DNA of 64,000 nucleotides from Tuctoria greenei (GCA_036927565.1 JAYESD010000011.1:94711178-94775177), one strand, 5' to 3'; positions 10,867-24,204 are shown, counted from the stretch's first letter. Translations and numbers: made by a program. The notes: a model not told the origin generated them from the sequence alone.

Positions 10867-12108
10867 AGGAATTTTATCACACGGGAGATTCTAGAATAAG
10901 AAAATGGTTTATGAATATGAAATTGAGACCGATTAGTGGATAGGATGCAGTGAGACGTGGTCTCACGTGCGTAGCCCTATTTGTGTCGATTGAGGACCGT
11001 TTCGTGTGCGGTCCTGCTGGACAAGCTTGAATTGTACCTGTGACATACTGGAGGAATGGGCTCCAGTAAACTGACGTAGCTTGATACTGGTTTGTCGAGG
11101 CATTCCGTTCCGTTTTATAGGCATGGGTTGAGGGCAGCAAGGTGTAAATCAGCTGGTGGGCACGTCAGAGTACGCCCCACGCAGTGACCTCCTGCTCGTG
11201 ACGGATCGACTGGTTCGACATTCGAGTGTTTAGTGAAAGGTGGTCATATACGACTAGTACTGAATTGTTATGTAGGTACTGCTGAAAGTACTCGCTGGCA
11301 TTTCCGAAAGTGCGTATGTGTCGTGTTGTTCCGGGTATGTCCTGATTGCAATCACCGTCCCTCGCGGTAATAGAGTATCACTTGTTCACTGTGCTGTGAT
11401 GTAGTAAATACTAAAGAAGTCAGGAGAATATGATATATTGGTTTATAAATTGCTTGAACAACCTTGTTTGGCTTAGATACAGTACAACTAAAAGTTTACA
11501 GTTTCCCCATACTTTACCTGTAATAGCATTATGTGCCTTGTGCAAGTCATATCATCGGCAAAGCGTTTCTTGTTTGATTGTGGAGTCTATGATGTGCCGT
11601 GCCTGGGGAATGTCATGTGCTAAATAAAACAAGACTATAAGGATCCACATATAGGCGAGTCCTTATGCTTTACTTACCTATGTTTAGTACTTATCCTTGC
11701 ATATGTCTAGTGAGATGGGTTAGTCTTGCTAAGCCTTATGCTCACGTTTGCAGTTAACGAGTTTTTGCAGATTATACGACTGATGACGGGTTTAATGACG
11801 AGGCTGCACCCCCTCTAGGGTTTACAGCCGAGTGGGAACCCTGCACACCGCCGTGAATTGTGTGTTGCTAGTGCAAAGTATCCAGGACATGGATGACTTT
11901 ACTTTTTCGTAGCTAGCGCTGAGAGCAAAGCTATGATGTATAGTTCTCTTTCCTTCCGTTAGTACTTTTAAACTTCCGCTGTGCTTGTCAATAAAGACTT
12001 GGTATTGTAAATTTGTTCTTGTTCTATTCTTATATATTGTTGGGTGTCGCATCGGACGACACCACCCAATAAGATCCTTGGAGGTCGGGATTTCGGTCCC
12101 CATAGACA

Positions 12109-12120
12109 TGGTATCAGAGC
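12109..12120 (+). other. Primer binding site of element B (initiator tRNA-Met type)
   Basis: TGGTATCAGAGC follows the 5' LTR by four bases. This is the standard complement of the 3' end of plant initiator tRNA-Met used by many Gypsy and Copia elements. Confidence 0.9.
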
Positions 12121-14073
12121 ATCATTGGGAATAGTGTACTTGAAAAGAACATATTTTCAAAAATTAGGATTTGAGTGAGGAATTAGCTATATGCCCTTAT
12201 ATGGAGTATTAATAGAATAAGATATACATGTGGTAAACTAACTTATATGTTATTAATTCTGTAACGATGCTCTGAACGTTAGGTAAGAGGTAAGGTACGC
12301 CACCGTAAGCTGATCAATTGCGGTAAGCTCACCATGCGAGAGGTAGGATGGAAGTTTTCCGTGGCTTGGCACGGAAATGTTAATAGGAGTCGCTGAAACT
12401 TTCTATGTTTCTGAGAACCTATGACACGCGGTACCACAGCGTGCTTCAAAGTTAGTGGGAGCCCCCGTCGGGTGGTGTATAACCCGATAGTATGCCTCTC
12501 TAGAATCATTCATATTCTAAGGGAGCATGCAGAACACGTATGCCCGAGCGTGTATAAGCCGGTTCGTACGGAAGTCTTTGCTGTACAGACGTATTTACAG
12601 CCATATACCTCGAGACATGACCTCGCTCGAGGGCGACTCACACCAGAGTTGTATGCATTTATTTTCATATGTATTATTGTGACTGTCTGTCGTGTTTCCC
12701 CGTGCTGCCCTTGAGGTGTGAAAGGGGATTTTTTGTCTTTTGCAGCATTGACTACGGCAGCAACCCGTGTAGCACACGTTTGCGAGTGAACGATACTAGG
12801 ACCACCTATAAACGTATCCGGAAATAACCGGTTAGAATTTTCTTTGATGAGGCATGTAGTACCGTCGGTATCAACTTTGATACTTGACCATCCCCAACAA
12901 CGAAAAAAATTGGATGCATTATATTTTGGAAAGTCCGACTATCAGGTGCTGGTAGGTTTGGACTCCGCAATGATAAAAATTCGATTCAGCATGGGGTAGC
13001 ACCAAGATTCTTGATTTCTGGCCAAAGTTTGCTCAACTTCGCCATGTTGTAATTTTGGATAGTTTAAAATAAACATAGGGTTAGGATATATGGATGAAAA
13101 GTTCTCGAAGTTCTCTACATCTTTTCTGTTGACCATCAAGACAGAAAAGCTAGATAATCTATTGAAATTTGGAGTATGCTTAAACTACTCCAGATAACCC
13201 TACCGTTGTACCAGTCTCAGTAATTTTGCTATAACTCACTGTAGAAAAGTCTTCTGCCTTATTGTGATATATATATGTAAAGAGGAGAAGCATATCTACT
13301 GCTTTGATATTTAACGTTCCTATTGATTCAAAACAGTGGCAATTCAAATTTCGAGCTCAAAACAGTGAACTGCAGGGCTGGGGTTGAACAACAGTCAGTT
13401 CATCTGTTAAGTTTAGATAGGTTTAGCATTTGATCAAGAACAGTGACATGGTCATATATATACATTTATGGAAATCTTAGCAAGTCCTCTATCAACTTCG
13501 TGTTGTACTCATGTCCTAAATCTTGGTATAGCCGTGTTGAATTCCTATGGTTCAAACTTGGTTCTGGCAGATCAGAACTTGAACAGTTAGCACCTAGTTT
13601 AGAATTAGCACACTATACCTATGTAACAAATGTTTCATAGCCGAAATCTTTTACCACTGAATTGTTAACTTGATGTTATAAAATGTTTATTTAGTCATTA
13701 CCTCAAAATATTGTCATGATATACCTGTAAAAATTGTGGAAATCACCACATATACAGGAGAGGTTCTGTCAAAATTTCCAGAAATTTTGGGTCTAATTTA
13801 AACCTGCATAGATTCTATTCCTAGCTCACCTGGAGCTGTATGAGTACAATCTGGAAAGGTTATAATGTGTACTACAACTTTTGTATTCAATCCCACACCT
13901 GGTTCTGACGTTTCCTGTATGAAAATTTTGAATTTATACAGGGAGGTCAGCTGGAACAGACTGTGATTACAACTCCAGTTTTAAATTTGCATAAACTATT
14001 GAGAGTTGGAAACCTTCTCATTGTTCCTGTATTTGTTTCACAGATGGATGATTCTATAGTATACTTACCAAAA
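12121..14073 (+). other. Untranslated leader of element B
   Basis: About 1.95 kb between the primer site and the first recognisable reading frame. Only short, non-homologous open frames occur and stops are frequent. I see no repeat or RNA gene in it. Confidence 0.6.
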
Positions 14074-14975
14074 AGGGTTTTCCGGATTTGTTGATTGCAA
14101 TGCTTCAACGGTTCGGATATCGTGAAATACCGGACTATTAGGGCAAGGAGATCGATGATGCAGGGGTAACGAAATGCACCATTTACTTAGATCTGCCTGC
14201 TGTTCCATTAAATATTGGATGGGCCCCTTTTTCCATCCAAGTGCAAGGAATTCAATTGGAAGACACGTGGTGTTATGCCACAAGTGTGGCCTTCATGAGG
14301 TTTTGCAAACTTCATTACCATGCTATGGCTGGCACTCCATTCGAGCTCTTTCCGGTCGACGGTAGAGCTGGTGATGAGTGGGCAAGTCGGATGGTTGCAG
14401 CATATGGGCACACTGAAGAAGTACCCAAGATGATTTTAGCCTCATATGCGGCATCAGCATGTCAGGAGAGCCTTGATCAGCATATTAGCCTGGGAAAAAT
14501 GATGAGTGACCTGAAGCAGGCCTTGATTCGAGGGGATCACTTTGAAGGTGCCAACGACACACTTAGGGCCACGGTTGCTCCCCTAAACTGCCGTTTAAAC
14601 TTAAGGGAGAAGCAGTGGCACCAGGCTGTTCAAGCTCGATCAGAAGCTCGCATGAAAACACAACATGCAGAAAGCACGTTGGAAGCGAGTCAACTCGAGG
14701 TGCAACTATTGGATTAACAGCTGAGTGAGGTGACTCAAGAAAGGGATCAATCCAGAGGGGAAACTCAGGATTGGAAGGCCAATTGCAAAAATGCACAGAA
14801 GGAACTGGAAGACTTGAGGATGTTTCTTCTGCAGGCTGATGTGAAATCTTTAGTTGCCGCGACGTCATCTATGGTGGGTGGGGTAGCAACTCTTGCTCCC
14901 GCAACCGCACCTATGGCACCAAATTCGAATGATGAAGAAGAAGAAGATCCTGAGGAACTCGAGTACATCGAGTAG
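14074..14975 (+). pseudogene. Accessory ORF upstream of gag in element B
   Basis: One frame runs from GFPDLLIAMLQRFGYREIP (about 14,074) to LEYIE-stop at 14,975. It is broken only by a TAG (DY-stop-GKEI, near 14,138) and a TAA (LLD-stop-QLSE, near 14,716). The N-terminal half is globular-looking (VAFMRFCKLHYHAMAGTPFE, GRAGDEWASRM). The second half is rich in Gln/Glu/Arg/Leu and looks like a coiled coil. The tail is acidic (NDEEEEDPEELEYIE). It precedes gag on the same strand. I do not recognise a domain and assign no function. The real start may lie upstream of a frameshift. Confidence 0.55.
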
Positions 14976-15382
14976 GACGTATTGGAGTGGGATGTGGCAG
15001 CACTTCTGCCATCACGAGGCAACATATAGTTTAATAGTTGCTCGTGTGTTTCTTTTGTGACCATGTTTGTGTCATATTAAGAATAGTAGTGGGTATGTCT
15101 AAGCTGATAAGATGTGTATGACATCTCATGGGAACCAAGTATGGTAGAGATGTATTTCCATAGTGGGAGTCCATCATTTTGAAGTACACTACTGTAAACT
15201 TGGTCATGAGATAATATATCTTGTATAAAGTTTGTACTTTATCAATATATGTGAATGTGATGCACTTATTTCCTTATCAAAAAGTCGTGCTACTGAATGA
15301 TAAACTGGATAAAGGAAAGAAAACAAGTGCTGATTTTATGTCATTTGGATGCAGAATTGTGCATACTCGCTCGACACCTGAA
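14976..15382 (+). other. Spacer between accessory ORF and gag of element B
   Basis: About 400 bp of AT-rich sequence without a recognisable gene. It contains stops in every frame before the gag ATG at 15,383. Confidence 0.5.
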
Positions 15383-16460
15383 ATGGGGGGATCCAGTTGT
15401 GGTCGTGAGGATGAATATCCAACCCAAGAGACAGCTGCAACACCGCAGCAACAAGTTCCTCCACCACCACCTCTAGAACTTCCAAGGAGTCTAGCGGAGG
15501 TTCTCGCCGTGGTGCTTGGCTCGTGCGATGAGCAAACGGAGTTACTACGAACTCTGGTCCAACATTCGTCCCATCAAGGAGGGCGACCAGATGCGGGTCC
15601 ACGACAACCTTCTTCGAGTTCGTACTCAGATTTCATGTCAACACACCTGCCGGTCTTCATGGAGGCCGATGAACCATTGGAGGCGGACAACTAGCTCTGC
15701 TCCATTGAAGGAAAGTTCGGTTTGCTACGAGTGACCGAACATTAGAAGACCCTGTTCATGGCCCAACAACTACAAGGGTCCGCTGGTGCGTGGTGGGCGA
15801 ATTACCTTGCCGCACGACCAGTCGGCTATGCCGCGAGCTGGGAGGAATTCCGGGAGGCGTTTCGAGCCTATCACATACCTCCCGGTGTTATGAGGAGGAA
15901 GCTTCAAGAGTTCTTGGAGCTGAAACAAGGAGGAAGGAGTGCATACGAGTACTCCAAGGTATTCAACCACTTGGCCCAATATGCTCAGGACCAAGTGAAT
16001 ATTGAAGATCGGAAGCGGAAATGCTTCTATCGGGGCTTGAACCCCAAGATGAAGGACAAGCTTGCCTTGTTCAACAGCGGCAACTTCAACAATATGGTCA
16101 ATGTTGCAATCGTACAGGAGGACGCTACTAGGGAGCTATTCTCTGACAAGAAGAAAAGGAGTGCTTCGCTGGGCAGCGGAGGAGGTACTATTTAGAAACA
16201 CCGCATGGTATATCGATCACCATCCAGCCAGAGGTAGCAGCCGCCATTGCGACCACCGATGTTTCGTGGTCGCCCATTCAACAACACCGGCTTCCGCCCA
16301 CAACAGCAACAGGGGATGATTTCGCGTGTACCTCTACCTCCACCGCATGCACCGGGATTCCGTCCTCCATTTCGTGCCGATCAGACCCCGTACACATGTT
16401 ATACGTGTGGACGTACGAGACACTTCTCCAAGGACTGCCCGCAGAGCGGAGGACAGTCAT
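15383..16460 (+). pseudogene. Gag of element B with zinc knuckle
   Basis: The frame opens at ATG 15,383 (MGGSSCGREDEYP) and shows a Gln/Pro-rich N-terminus, then FMEADEPLEADN. After stops it continues with AQQLQGSAGAWWANYLAARP, EEFREAFRAYHIPPGVMRRK and FLELKQGGRSAYEYSKVFN, a typical Gypsy gag (retrotrans_gag) core. A CX2CX4HX4C zinc knuckle (CYTCGRTRHFSKDC) lies near 16,396-16,437. The reading frame is shared with pol, so gag and pol were one polyprotein. Four in-frame TAG codons (about 15,692, 15,743, 16,193 and 16,235) interrupt it. Gag would form the particle and bind RNA. Confidence 0.88.
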
Positions 16461-18312
16461 CGTACCAGGGGGCACACCAGTCTCGCAACCAGCCCAAGAA
16501 GCCAGCCACCAGAACCGGTAACGTCCACCACCTCGCCATCGAGGACGTTCCGGAAGGCGCACTCGTACTCACGGGTATGTTTTCTCTCATTGGTCATCCC
16601 GTAGTCATCCTTTTTGACTCTGGTGCTTCCCATAATTTTATTAGCATGTCTTATGTCAATCAATACCAATTGCCTATCATTTCCACAAAAACCCCATATA
16701 TGATTTGTTCTCCGGGAGGCAAAGTAGTAGCAGATAAGATGGTCCATAGGGTACCTATTAATGTGGGTGGGAACATATACCCTATCTCTCTCATTATATT
16801 GGAGCATCAGAAATTAGATGTCATTTTAGGAATGGCATGGTTGCAATACAACGGTGCTATTATCGACATCATTCCTTGGAGAATATATATAAATTCTCCG
16901 ATCCACTCTCCCCAAATTCTCACTCTTGAGAGTAATATCCACATGCCTCCAACTTCTGATAACACTGAAGCCTATAAACTCGAAGATATTCCGGTAGTAT
17001 GTGAGTATCCGGACGTTTTCTCCAAAGATCTTCCTGGTATGCCACCAGAAAGAGATGTCGAGTTTAAGATTGAACTTATATCAGGAACAGTGCCAATCTC
17101 GAGAAAGCCGTATAAGATGGCACCTAAAGGACTTGCAGAACTGAAGGAACTTTTGGACAAGGGTTTCATTCGTCCATGTTCGTCGCGTTGGGGCTGTTCT
17201 GCATTGTTCATGGAAAAGAAGGATAAAACATTGAGACTATGTGTAGACCGTCATCCACTCAATGCTGTCACAATCAAGAACAAGTATCATATACCCCGTA
17301 TCGATATTCTGTTCGATCAGTTGGTAGGTGCTCGGGTATTCTCAAAGATGGATATTCGCTCTGGTTATCATCAGATTAGGATTCGACCCGAGGATATACC
17401 TAAGACAACATTCTCGACGAGGTATGGATTATATGAGTACCTTGTCATGTCCTTCGGATTAACCAACGCACCGACCCATTTCATGTATCTCATGAATTCG
17501 TTATTAATGTCGGATTTGGACAAGTTTGTCGTGGTATTCATCGACGACATCCTTGTATACTCCAAGTTGGAAGAAGAACATGCACAACATTTGAACATCG
17601 TGCTTAAGCGATTGCGGGACCACAAGTTGTATGCTAAGTTCAGCAAATGTGAGTTCTTGATTAACCAAGTGCCATTTCTGGGGCACATCATCTCTGCCGA
17701 AGGGATTGCAGTTGATCCAAGCAAGATTAAGCAAGTACTCAAATGGGAGTCTCCCAAGTCTGTGCATGATGTTCGAAGTTTCCTGGGTTTAGCTGGATAT
17801 TACCAGAGGTTCATCCCAAGCTTTTCCAAGATAGCTAAACCAATGACGGAGCTTCTGAAGAAAGAAAAGAGGTATACCTGGACAAAGGAATGTGAGGAGG
17901 GTTTCCAAGCATTGGTAAAACACCTCACAACAGCACCAGTGTTAGCCCAACCAGACACAACAAGATCCTTTGATGTTTATTATGATGCATCTGGAATTGG
18001 TCTGGGTTGCACATTAATGCAAGACAGAAGAGTGATCGCTTATGGATCCCGGCAGCTTCGAAACCATGAGCAGCATTATCCGACTCATGATCTTGAACTC
18101 GCTGCCGTGGTACTAGCTTTACAGATGTGGAGACACGATCTATGGGGCAACCTAGTACATCTCTACACTGATCACAAAAGCTTGAAGTACATATTCACCC
18201 AGAAAGAATTGAATTTGCGACAACGAAGATGGTTGGAGTGAATCAAAGACTACGAGATTAAGATCCACTACCATCCCGGTAAGGCAAATGTAGTCGCCGA
18301 TGCGTTAAGTCG
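16461..18312 (+). pseudogene. Protease, reverse transcriptase and RNase H of element B
   Basis: In the gag frame, the aspartic protease motif VVILFDSGASHNFIS occurs at about 16,600. RT blocks follow: LDKGFIRPCSSRWGCSALF, MDIRSGYHQIRI, FGLTNAPTHFMYLMN and VVFIDDILVYSK with the DD pair intact (about 17,530), then FLGHIISAEGIAVDPSKI and RSFLGLAGYYQRFIPSFS. RNase H follows with FDVYYDASGIGLGCTLMQ, ELAAVVLAL and LYTDHKSLKYIF. The frame ends in TGA at 18,239-18,241 but homology continues (HYHPGKANVVADALSR) to a further TAG. Apart from the nonsense codons the RT and RNase H active-site motifs look complete. Confidence 0.93.
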
Positions 18313-18432
18313 CTAGTCCCACATCGATAACCTTTCTATCACCTTGATAGAGGAAGAAGAATCGAGTCTCTACTTGGTTCCGTATGGGGCACACTACAAC
18401 CTAGCCCTCATTGCAACCATAAGGGAGAAATT

Positions 18433-19461
18433 ATGGAGGCCCAAAAGGAGGACAAGGGCATATCCCATATTCATCAACGAATGAAAAAGGGGGAAATAAA
18501 GTGTTTCCGACGTGACAATGACGGTACCATCTGGTTCAAAGACCGCATCATGGTACCCCGCAATGTGGCACTTCAGAAGAAAATTTTGGACGAGGCTCAT
18601 TTGTCCAAATATTCTATTCATCCGAGGCGTAACAAATTGTACCAAGACTTGAAGAAGAAATTTTGGTGGACTCGAATGAAGAGAGAAATAGCGAAGTATG
18701 TATCCAAATGTGATACATGTCGACGAGTGAAAGCCGACCATCTGAAAGCATCTGGACAATTACAACCGTTAAGCATACCTGCCTGGAAATGGGAGGACAT
18801 CAGCATGGATTTCATTATTGGATTACCTCTCACTTTTTGCAAACATGACTCAATTTGGGTGATAGTTGACCGAATCACTAAGTCGGCTCTCTTTATTCCA
18901 GTCAATGTCAAGTATGTGGCACGGCAATATGCAGAGCTATATATTGCCGGGATCTTACGCCTACATGGAGTACCCCGCACTATCATATCAGATCGTGGAA
19001 CTTTGTTTGTTGCTCGATTTTGGGAGCAGCTCCACGCATCTCTGCGTACCAAATTGATTAGAAGATCAGCTTACCACCCACAGACTGATGGTCAAATGGA
19101 ACGATTAGACCAAGTACTAGAGGATATGCTCCGCGCCTGTGCCATCCACCATGGTAAGAATTGGGGTGATCATCTACCATTGGTGGAGTTTTCATATAAC
19201 AATGGTTATCAAACTAGCATTCAAATGGCACCATATGAAGCTCTTTATGGCCGAATGTGCCGCACACCGTTGAACTGGTGCGAATCTGGTGAACGAGTAA
19301 CATATGGTATAGACATGGTAAAGGAAGCCGAAGATCGAGTACGAGTTATTCAAGCCAACCTCAAGGCTGCTCAGTCTCGCCAGAAAAGCTATGCGGACAA
19401 ACGACGTCGACCGCTTCATTTTTATATCGGGATCACATTTATCTTCGTATATCTCCAATGA
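18433..19461 (+). pseudogene. Integrase of element B
   Basis: This region is shifted by one frame relative to pol. The HHCC zinc-binding region is present (H and H in HLSKYSIHPRRNK, C and C in SKCDTC). The catalytic core follows, with D in SMDFIIGLP, D in IISDRGTLF and E in DGQMERLDQVLEDM. The C-terminal core has HLPLVEFSYNNGY and APYEALYGRMCRTPL. The frame ends at 19,461, before the C-terminal DNA-binding part, because of a further shift. Integrase would insert the cDNA, but the frameshifts on both sides mean this copy is not expressed as a polyprotein. Confidence 0.92.
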
Positions 19462-19579
19462 AAGGGATTCATAGTTTAGGAGTAAAAGGGATCTAGCTCC
19501 GCGTTTCATCGGACCATTCGCAATAAGTGAGCAGAGCGGACCTGTAGCCTATCGGCTAGAGCTGCCAATATCGCTTTCA

Positions 19580-19846
19580 AGGGTCCACAATGTGTTTCAC
19601 ATTTCACAATTGAGAAAATGTCTCAAGGCCCCAGCGAAAGTCCGTATGGAGGATTTGGAAGCCATCCAACCATATCTTACTTACTCCGAACATCCAACCC
19701 AGATAATTGATGAGAAGACTCGTACCACAAGAAACCGCACCTTGCGTTTCTACAAGGTCTTGTGGGGAAACCACACCACTGATGAAGCAACACATCAACG
19801 TGGGAAAGCAAGGAATATCTTAAAGCCAATTATCTGGACTTGTTAA
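19580..19846 (+). pseudogene. Chromodomain-like C-terminus of element B
   Basis: After a gap of broken frame, the text VFHISQLRKCL is followed by IIDEKTRTTRNRTLRFYKVL and WGNHTTDEATHQR. This matches the usual end of chromoviral integrase: the HVSQLRK block and then an R-x-V/L-K-V-x-W aromatic region like a chromodomain. Such tails direct integration to chromatin. It is the basis for calling element B a chromovirus (Tekay/Del-like rather than CRM is inference). Confidence 0.7.
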
Positions 19847-19911
19847 CATCATATGTTCCTTAAGTCTTTTCTTTTATCCTTCCTTTTGTAATATCGGGAC
19901 AAGATTCTTTT

Positions 19912-19924
19912 AAGGGGGGAGGAA
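19912..19924 (+). other. Polypurine tract of element B
   Basis: AAGGGGGGAGGAA directly abuts the 3' LTR start TGTAAAATCC. Its position and composition are those of a plus-strand primer. Confidence 0.85.
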
Positions 19925-22900
19925 TGTAAAATCCTACATTTTCCTTCATATGAGGTTCAGTTGTAAATTGGTTGTTAACTCTAATGGAGACCAATTATAG
20001 CCATGCTTATAAACTTGATCTCATTGAATCTTTTCTTCTACTCATGTTTAAGTTTATTAACATGAGGAATGAACTTCACCAATAAACATAGATTAATTAT
20101 GTTGACCTCTCTTCAAATTTTGGAATTATTTGAAGAAAGATTTCTAGGCCAATTTAATATGCAGTACCAACTAGATATTCAAATTAATATAAATTGAATA
20201 TATACCACTGTATATTTGGCCCTCCCAAAAATTATTCAATTCAGAGGCCATAAATTTTCCTATGGTTTTCTAATATTCCAAATGGACTTCCTGCAAAGTT
20301 TCATAAATTTTGAACTTCATTTGCTATTTTAATTGAGATGCTTAGCAAATTCAAACCATGTTTTGAATTCAAATTTTGGATTCTGTTCAACTAGATTGAA
20401 CATCAAGATTTGAACGCACACTCATGATCAGCATAAATTGCTTGACTTATCCCTATGGTTTCACAATTTTTGGAACTCAATTGCTATTTAAATCAGTGGC
20501 ACCATTGAATTCCATACAAATTCAAATTTGAATTTGAAATCCAATTGAAACTTCCTCCAATTCTAAATCCAATTGCAGAATCAAATTTTCGATATTTATT
20601 TGAGCCTCCCCACAAAAATCTAGAAGTTTTGGACACAATTTGGTAGGAAAATTGAAGTTACAGAGAAGGGAAGTAGATAAGAGGAGGTGGGGCCCACTGT
20701 CAGCCAAAGCACTCGAGTGAAACCCACGGGGGGGGGGGGGGGTGCTCTGTCTCCAGCTCGCCCCGCCGTTCGACGCCGGCAGCGCGTGACACCGCGACGC
20801 GCATGCATCAACGGAGCTGCTTGCCTGCTTGACGCCATGGCGCGCTCCCCTTTCCCCTCAGCCCCTATAAATACCCCTTGGCCGTCGCCGTTGAGCTCCA
20901 TCCCGATTCACGCCATTCTCACCGCCTCTGTTAAATCGAGCTCTCGCCGATGATTGATGCCTTGTCTTCCTGAGCTGTAAGTAGATAAAAGGCATGTCAC
21001 AAACACCTCTACGTATTCCATTTGGTCATTGATCGTGACACAGCTTCTGCTTGGCATATTTTGAAGTTTCCCAGTCGCCGTCGAGGAAGCTGCCGAGAAC
21101 CTTTACTGTCTCACCGTCGAACACCAGTTCCAGACCATCTCCAACCTCGATCCTTTAAGCAAAAAGGTTCACAATCCTCTCTAGTTCATGCTCACATAAT
21201 ATAAGCTTATGACATGAAGTATAACTTGAGTTCTTGTTCGAGAACCGATCGGTCTCTTAATAGAACAGCAAAGCTTCGTGCTTAAATTCATATCATTCTT
21301 GCAATCATCCTTAAATCTGGTTAGAAGATAGTTTCTATGTGTCCTAAGGAAGATCCATGCCCAAAAACCCTGAAAGTTATCAATCGAGTATCTTAGATTT
21401 CAAGTTTTCGAGGCCGCTGGCTGAAAACCCGCACTTCGCCATCGAACTCAACCTTGCCTGCAATTTCAGCCCAATCTGACCCCCAAATCATACTCATGGT
21501 TGCTTCCAGGAACCTTCCCTAGTTTTTCCCGAGCCTATTGAGCCATTCCCGAGCATTTCCGACGAAGGCCGAAACCCTAGCTCCGCCGTCGCCGTCGCGC
21601 CGCCGTCTCCGGCCATTGCCGGCATGATTGGACACCACCATGGACTTGCGCGGTCGATTTTAGGGTTGAGAGGTCACGGCGAGGCCGAGAGGAGGTCGAC
21701 GAACCTAAGTCCGGTGAGGCACCGCCGCAGTTCCGGCGAGGAGCGCCGCCGCGTTGGGAGGTAGACGAAGATGCGGGTCCCACCGGTTAGCGACACCCCT
21801 CTCGTGTGGGATCAGTTGCGGATAAGGATCCGGTGTGGCTGTGCGGGTTAACCCCATGGCTCCCGGTGTGGCTCCATTCCGATCGGTCGAATTCAAGTGA
21901 AGTGGGACCAGCCCCTTTTATTTGAAATTTCCAATAGGAAAATAAATCCATATTCAATCCCAACTTAGAAAATCCATAACTTCCAGTAGAATTATCCAAA
22001 AATTCCCAAATAAATCTTGCTAGAACCAGCGTGAAGAATACTGTCCAGTGATACACTTGGATTTGTATGAAAAGCCATAGAAATTTCTCCATAATTCAGA
22101 TAAGCAAAATGCTTAAAGGATTCATTCCTACAGTTCTGTTAATAGGAAAATTCCCAATTTTGGTCAGAACCTTATAATTAATACATTTGATCTCCAGTAA
22201 AAGTTTCAATATCTTTGGACTTAAAATACTGAGTTGATCCATGTTCCAAATCTCTATGTAGCTATAAATTGAGAAAAATGGAAAAATCAATTTCCAGAAA
22301 TTTATCCAAACTTTAAAAATCAGTTTCCTCCTGTAGGAAGCTCAGAAAATTGTGAAACAAATTTTCCTAGAACCAGTGAGACCCCCTCTACAAGATAAAA
22401 CCCTTGGTAGCCATAATACATCTCCAAAACTTTCAACCAAAATTTAGAGAAGCTTATTGCTTACCATAATTGTTAAGAATAACAAACATCCTTTATCATC
22501 TCCTATTCTTGGCAAGAGTCTTCTTCATAATCTCTAGTATCCACCATAAAAATCCCAATGTCAATTGAGATAATTGTCTTATTTATTCTTAATATACACA
22601 CCCCACCTTAAGCATATTAATTATTCATAAAATCATTTATACCTAGTATTTGCATATCGTGTAGTAGCTGAAGTCGAGGAACAGCCGGAAGCCTTGGAGG
22701 TCCAGCTGCCAGAAACTAATTTAGACTCAAACTCGCATTTAGGCAAGCCCCGGTTTGCATTTAAGTTCCTTACAGTGTTTTGCAATTTTATTTCACCTTA
22801 TGTCTTCAGATGATTGTGCATTACGTTTAAGGTGTTTGACATCCACTTGCATGGCCCACAAATCCTATGGAGTCTTGGGTAGGTCTACGGCCGTTGAGTA

Positions 22901-24204
22901 GACACTGCTATGCTTATGCTCATAGGAATTCGGTAGAAGTTGAGTAGTTGGAATCTACTCGCGAGATAGGAATTTTATCACACGGGAGATTCTAGAATAA
23001 GGAAATGGTTTATGAATAAGAAATTGAGACCGAGCAGTGGATAGGATGCAGTGAGATGTGGTCTCATGTGCGTAGCCCTGTTTGTGTCGATTGAGGACCG
23101 TTTCGTGTGCGGTCCTGCTGGACAAGCTTGAATTGTACCGGCGACATACTGGAGGAATGGGCTCCAGTAAACTGATGTAGCTTGATATGTTTTGTCGAGG
23201 CATTCTGTTCCATTTTATAGGCGTGGGTTGAGGGAAGCAAGGTGTAAATCAGCTGGTGGGCATGTCAGAGTACGCCCCACGCAGTGACCTCCTGCTCGTG
23301 ACGGATCGACCGGTTCGACATTCGAGTGTTTAGTGAAAGGTGGCCATATACGACTAGTACTGAATTTTTATGTAGGTACTGCTGAAAGTACTCGCTGGCA
23401 TTTCTGAAAGTGCGTATGTGTCGTGTTGTTCTGGGTATGTCCTGATTGCAATCACCGTCCCTTGCGGTAATAGAGTACCACTTGTTCACTGCATCGTGAC
23501 GTAGTAAATACTAAAGAAGTCAGGAGAATATGATATATTGGTTTATAAATTGCTTGAACAACCTTGTTTGGCTTAGAGATAGTACAATTGAAAGTTTACA
23601 GTTTCCCCATAGTTTACCTGTAATAGCATTATGTGCCTTGTGCACGTCATATCATTGGCAAAGCGTTTCTTGTTTGATTGTGGAGTTTATGATGTGCCGT
23701 GCCTGAGGATTGTCATGTGCTAAATAAAACATGACTATAAGGATCCACTTGTAGGCGAGTCCTTATGCTTTACTTACCTATGTTTAGTATTCATCCTTGC
23801 ATATGTCTAGTGAGACGTGTTAGTCTTGCTGAGCCTTATGCTCATGGTTGCAGTTAACGAGTTTTTGCAGATTATACGACTGATGACGGGTTTAATGACG
23901 GGGCTGCACCCCCTCCAGGGTTTACAGCCGAGTGGGAACCCTGCACGCTGTCGTGAATTGTGTGTTGCTAGTGCAAAGTATCCAGGGCATGGATGACTTT
24001 GCTTTTGCATAGCTAGTGCTGAGAGCGTAGCTATGATGTATAGTTCTCTTTCCTTCCGTTAGTACTTTTAAACATCTGCTGTGCTTGTCAATAAAGACTT
24101 GGTATTGTAAATTTGTTCTCGTTCTATTCTTGTATACTGTTGGGTGTCGCATCGCACAACACCACCCAATGAGATCCTTGGAGGTCGGGATTTCGGTCCC
24201 CACA
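19925..24204 (+). repeat. 3' LTR of element B (4,280 bp)
   Basis: It starts TGTAAAATCCTAC and ends GGTCCCCACA, followed by the GATTC duplication. It aligns throughout with the 5' LTR. It carries the TATA box (about 20,866), a shorter G run (about 15 G near 20,729), a 22-bp insertion near 22,374 not present in the 5' copy, and the stem-loop at 22,941-22,961 with one C to T change that still allows G-T pairing. Confidence 0.95.

Larger units (their letters stand above)
7848..12104 (+). repeat. 5' LTR of element B (4,257 bp)
   Basis: It starts TGTAAAATCCCAC and ends GGTCCCCATA, where the final CA has changed to TA. The 3' copy ends CACA. It aligns along its whole length with 19,925-24,204. It contains a TATA box at 8,790, a run of about 17 G near 8,651, an AT-rich segment (9,840-10,560) and a GC-rich segment (9,480-9,780). 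The open frames seen inside do not match between the two LTR copies in a way that suggests a real protein. The LTR is unusually long. Confidence 0.95.
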
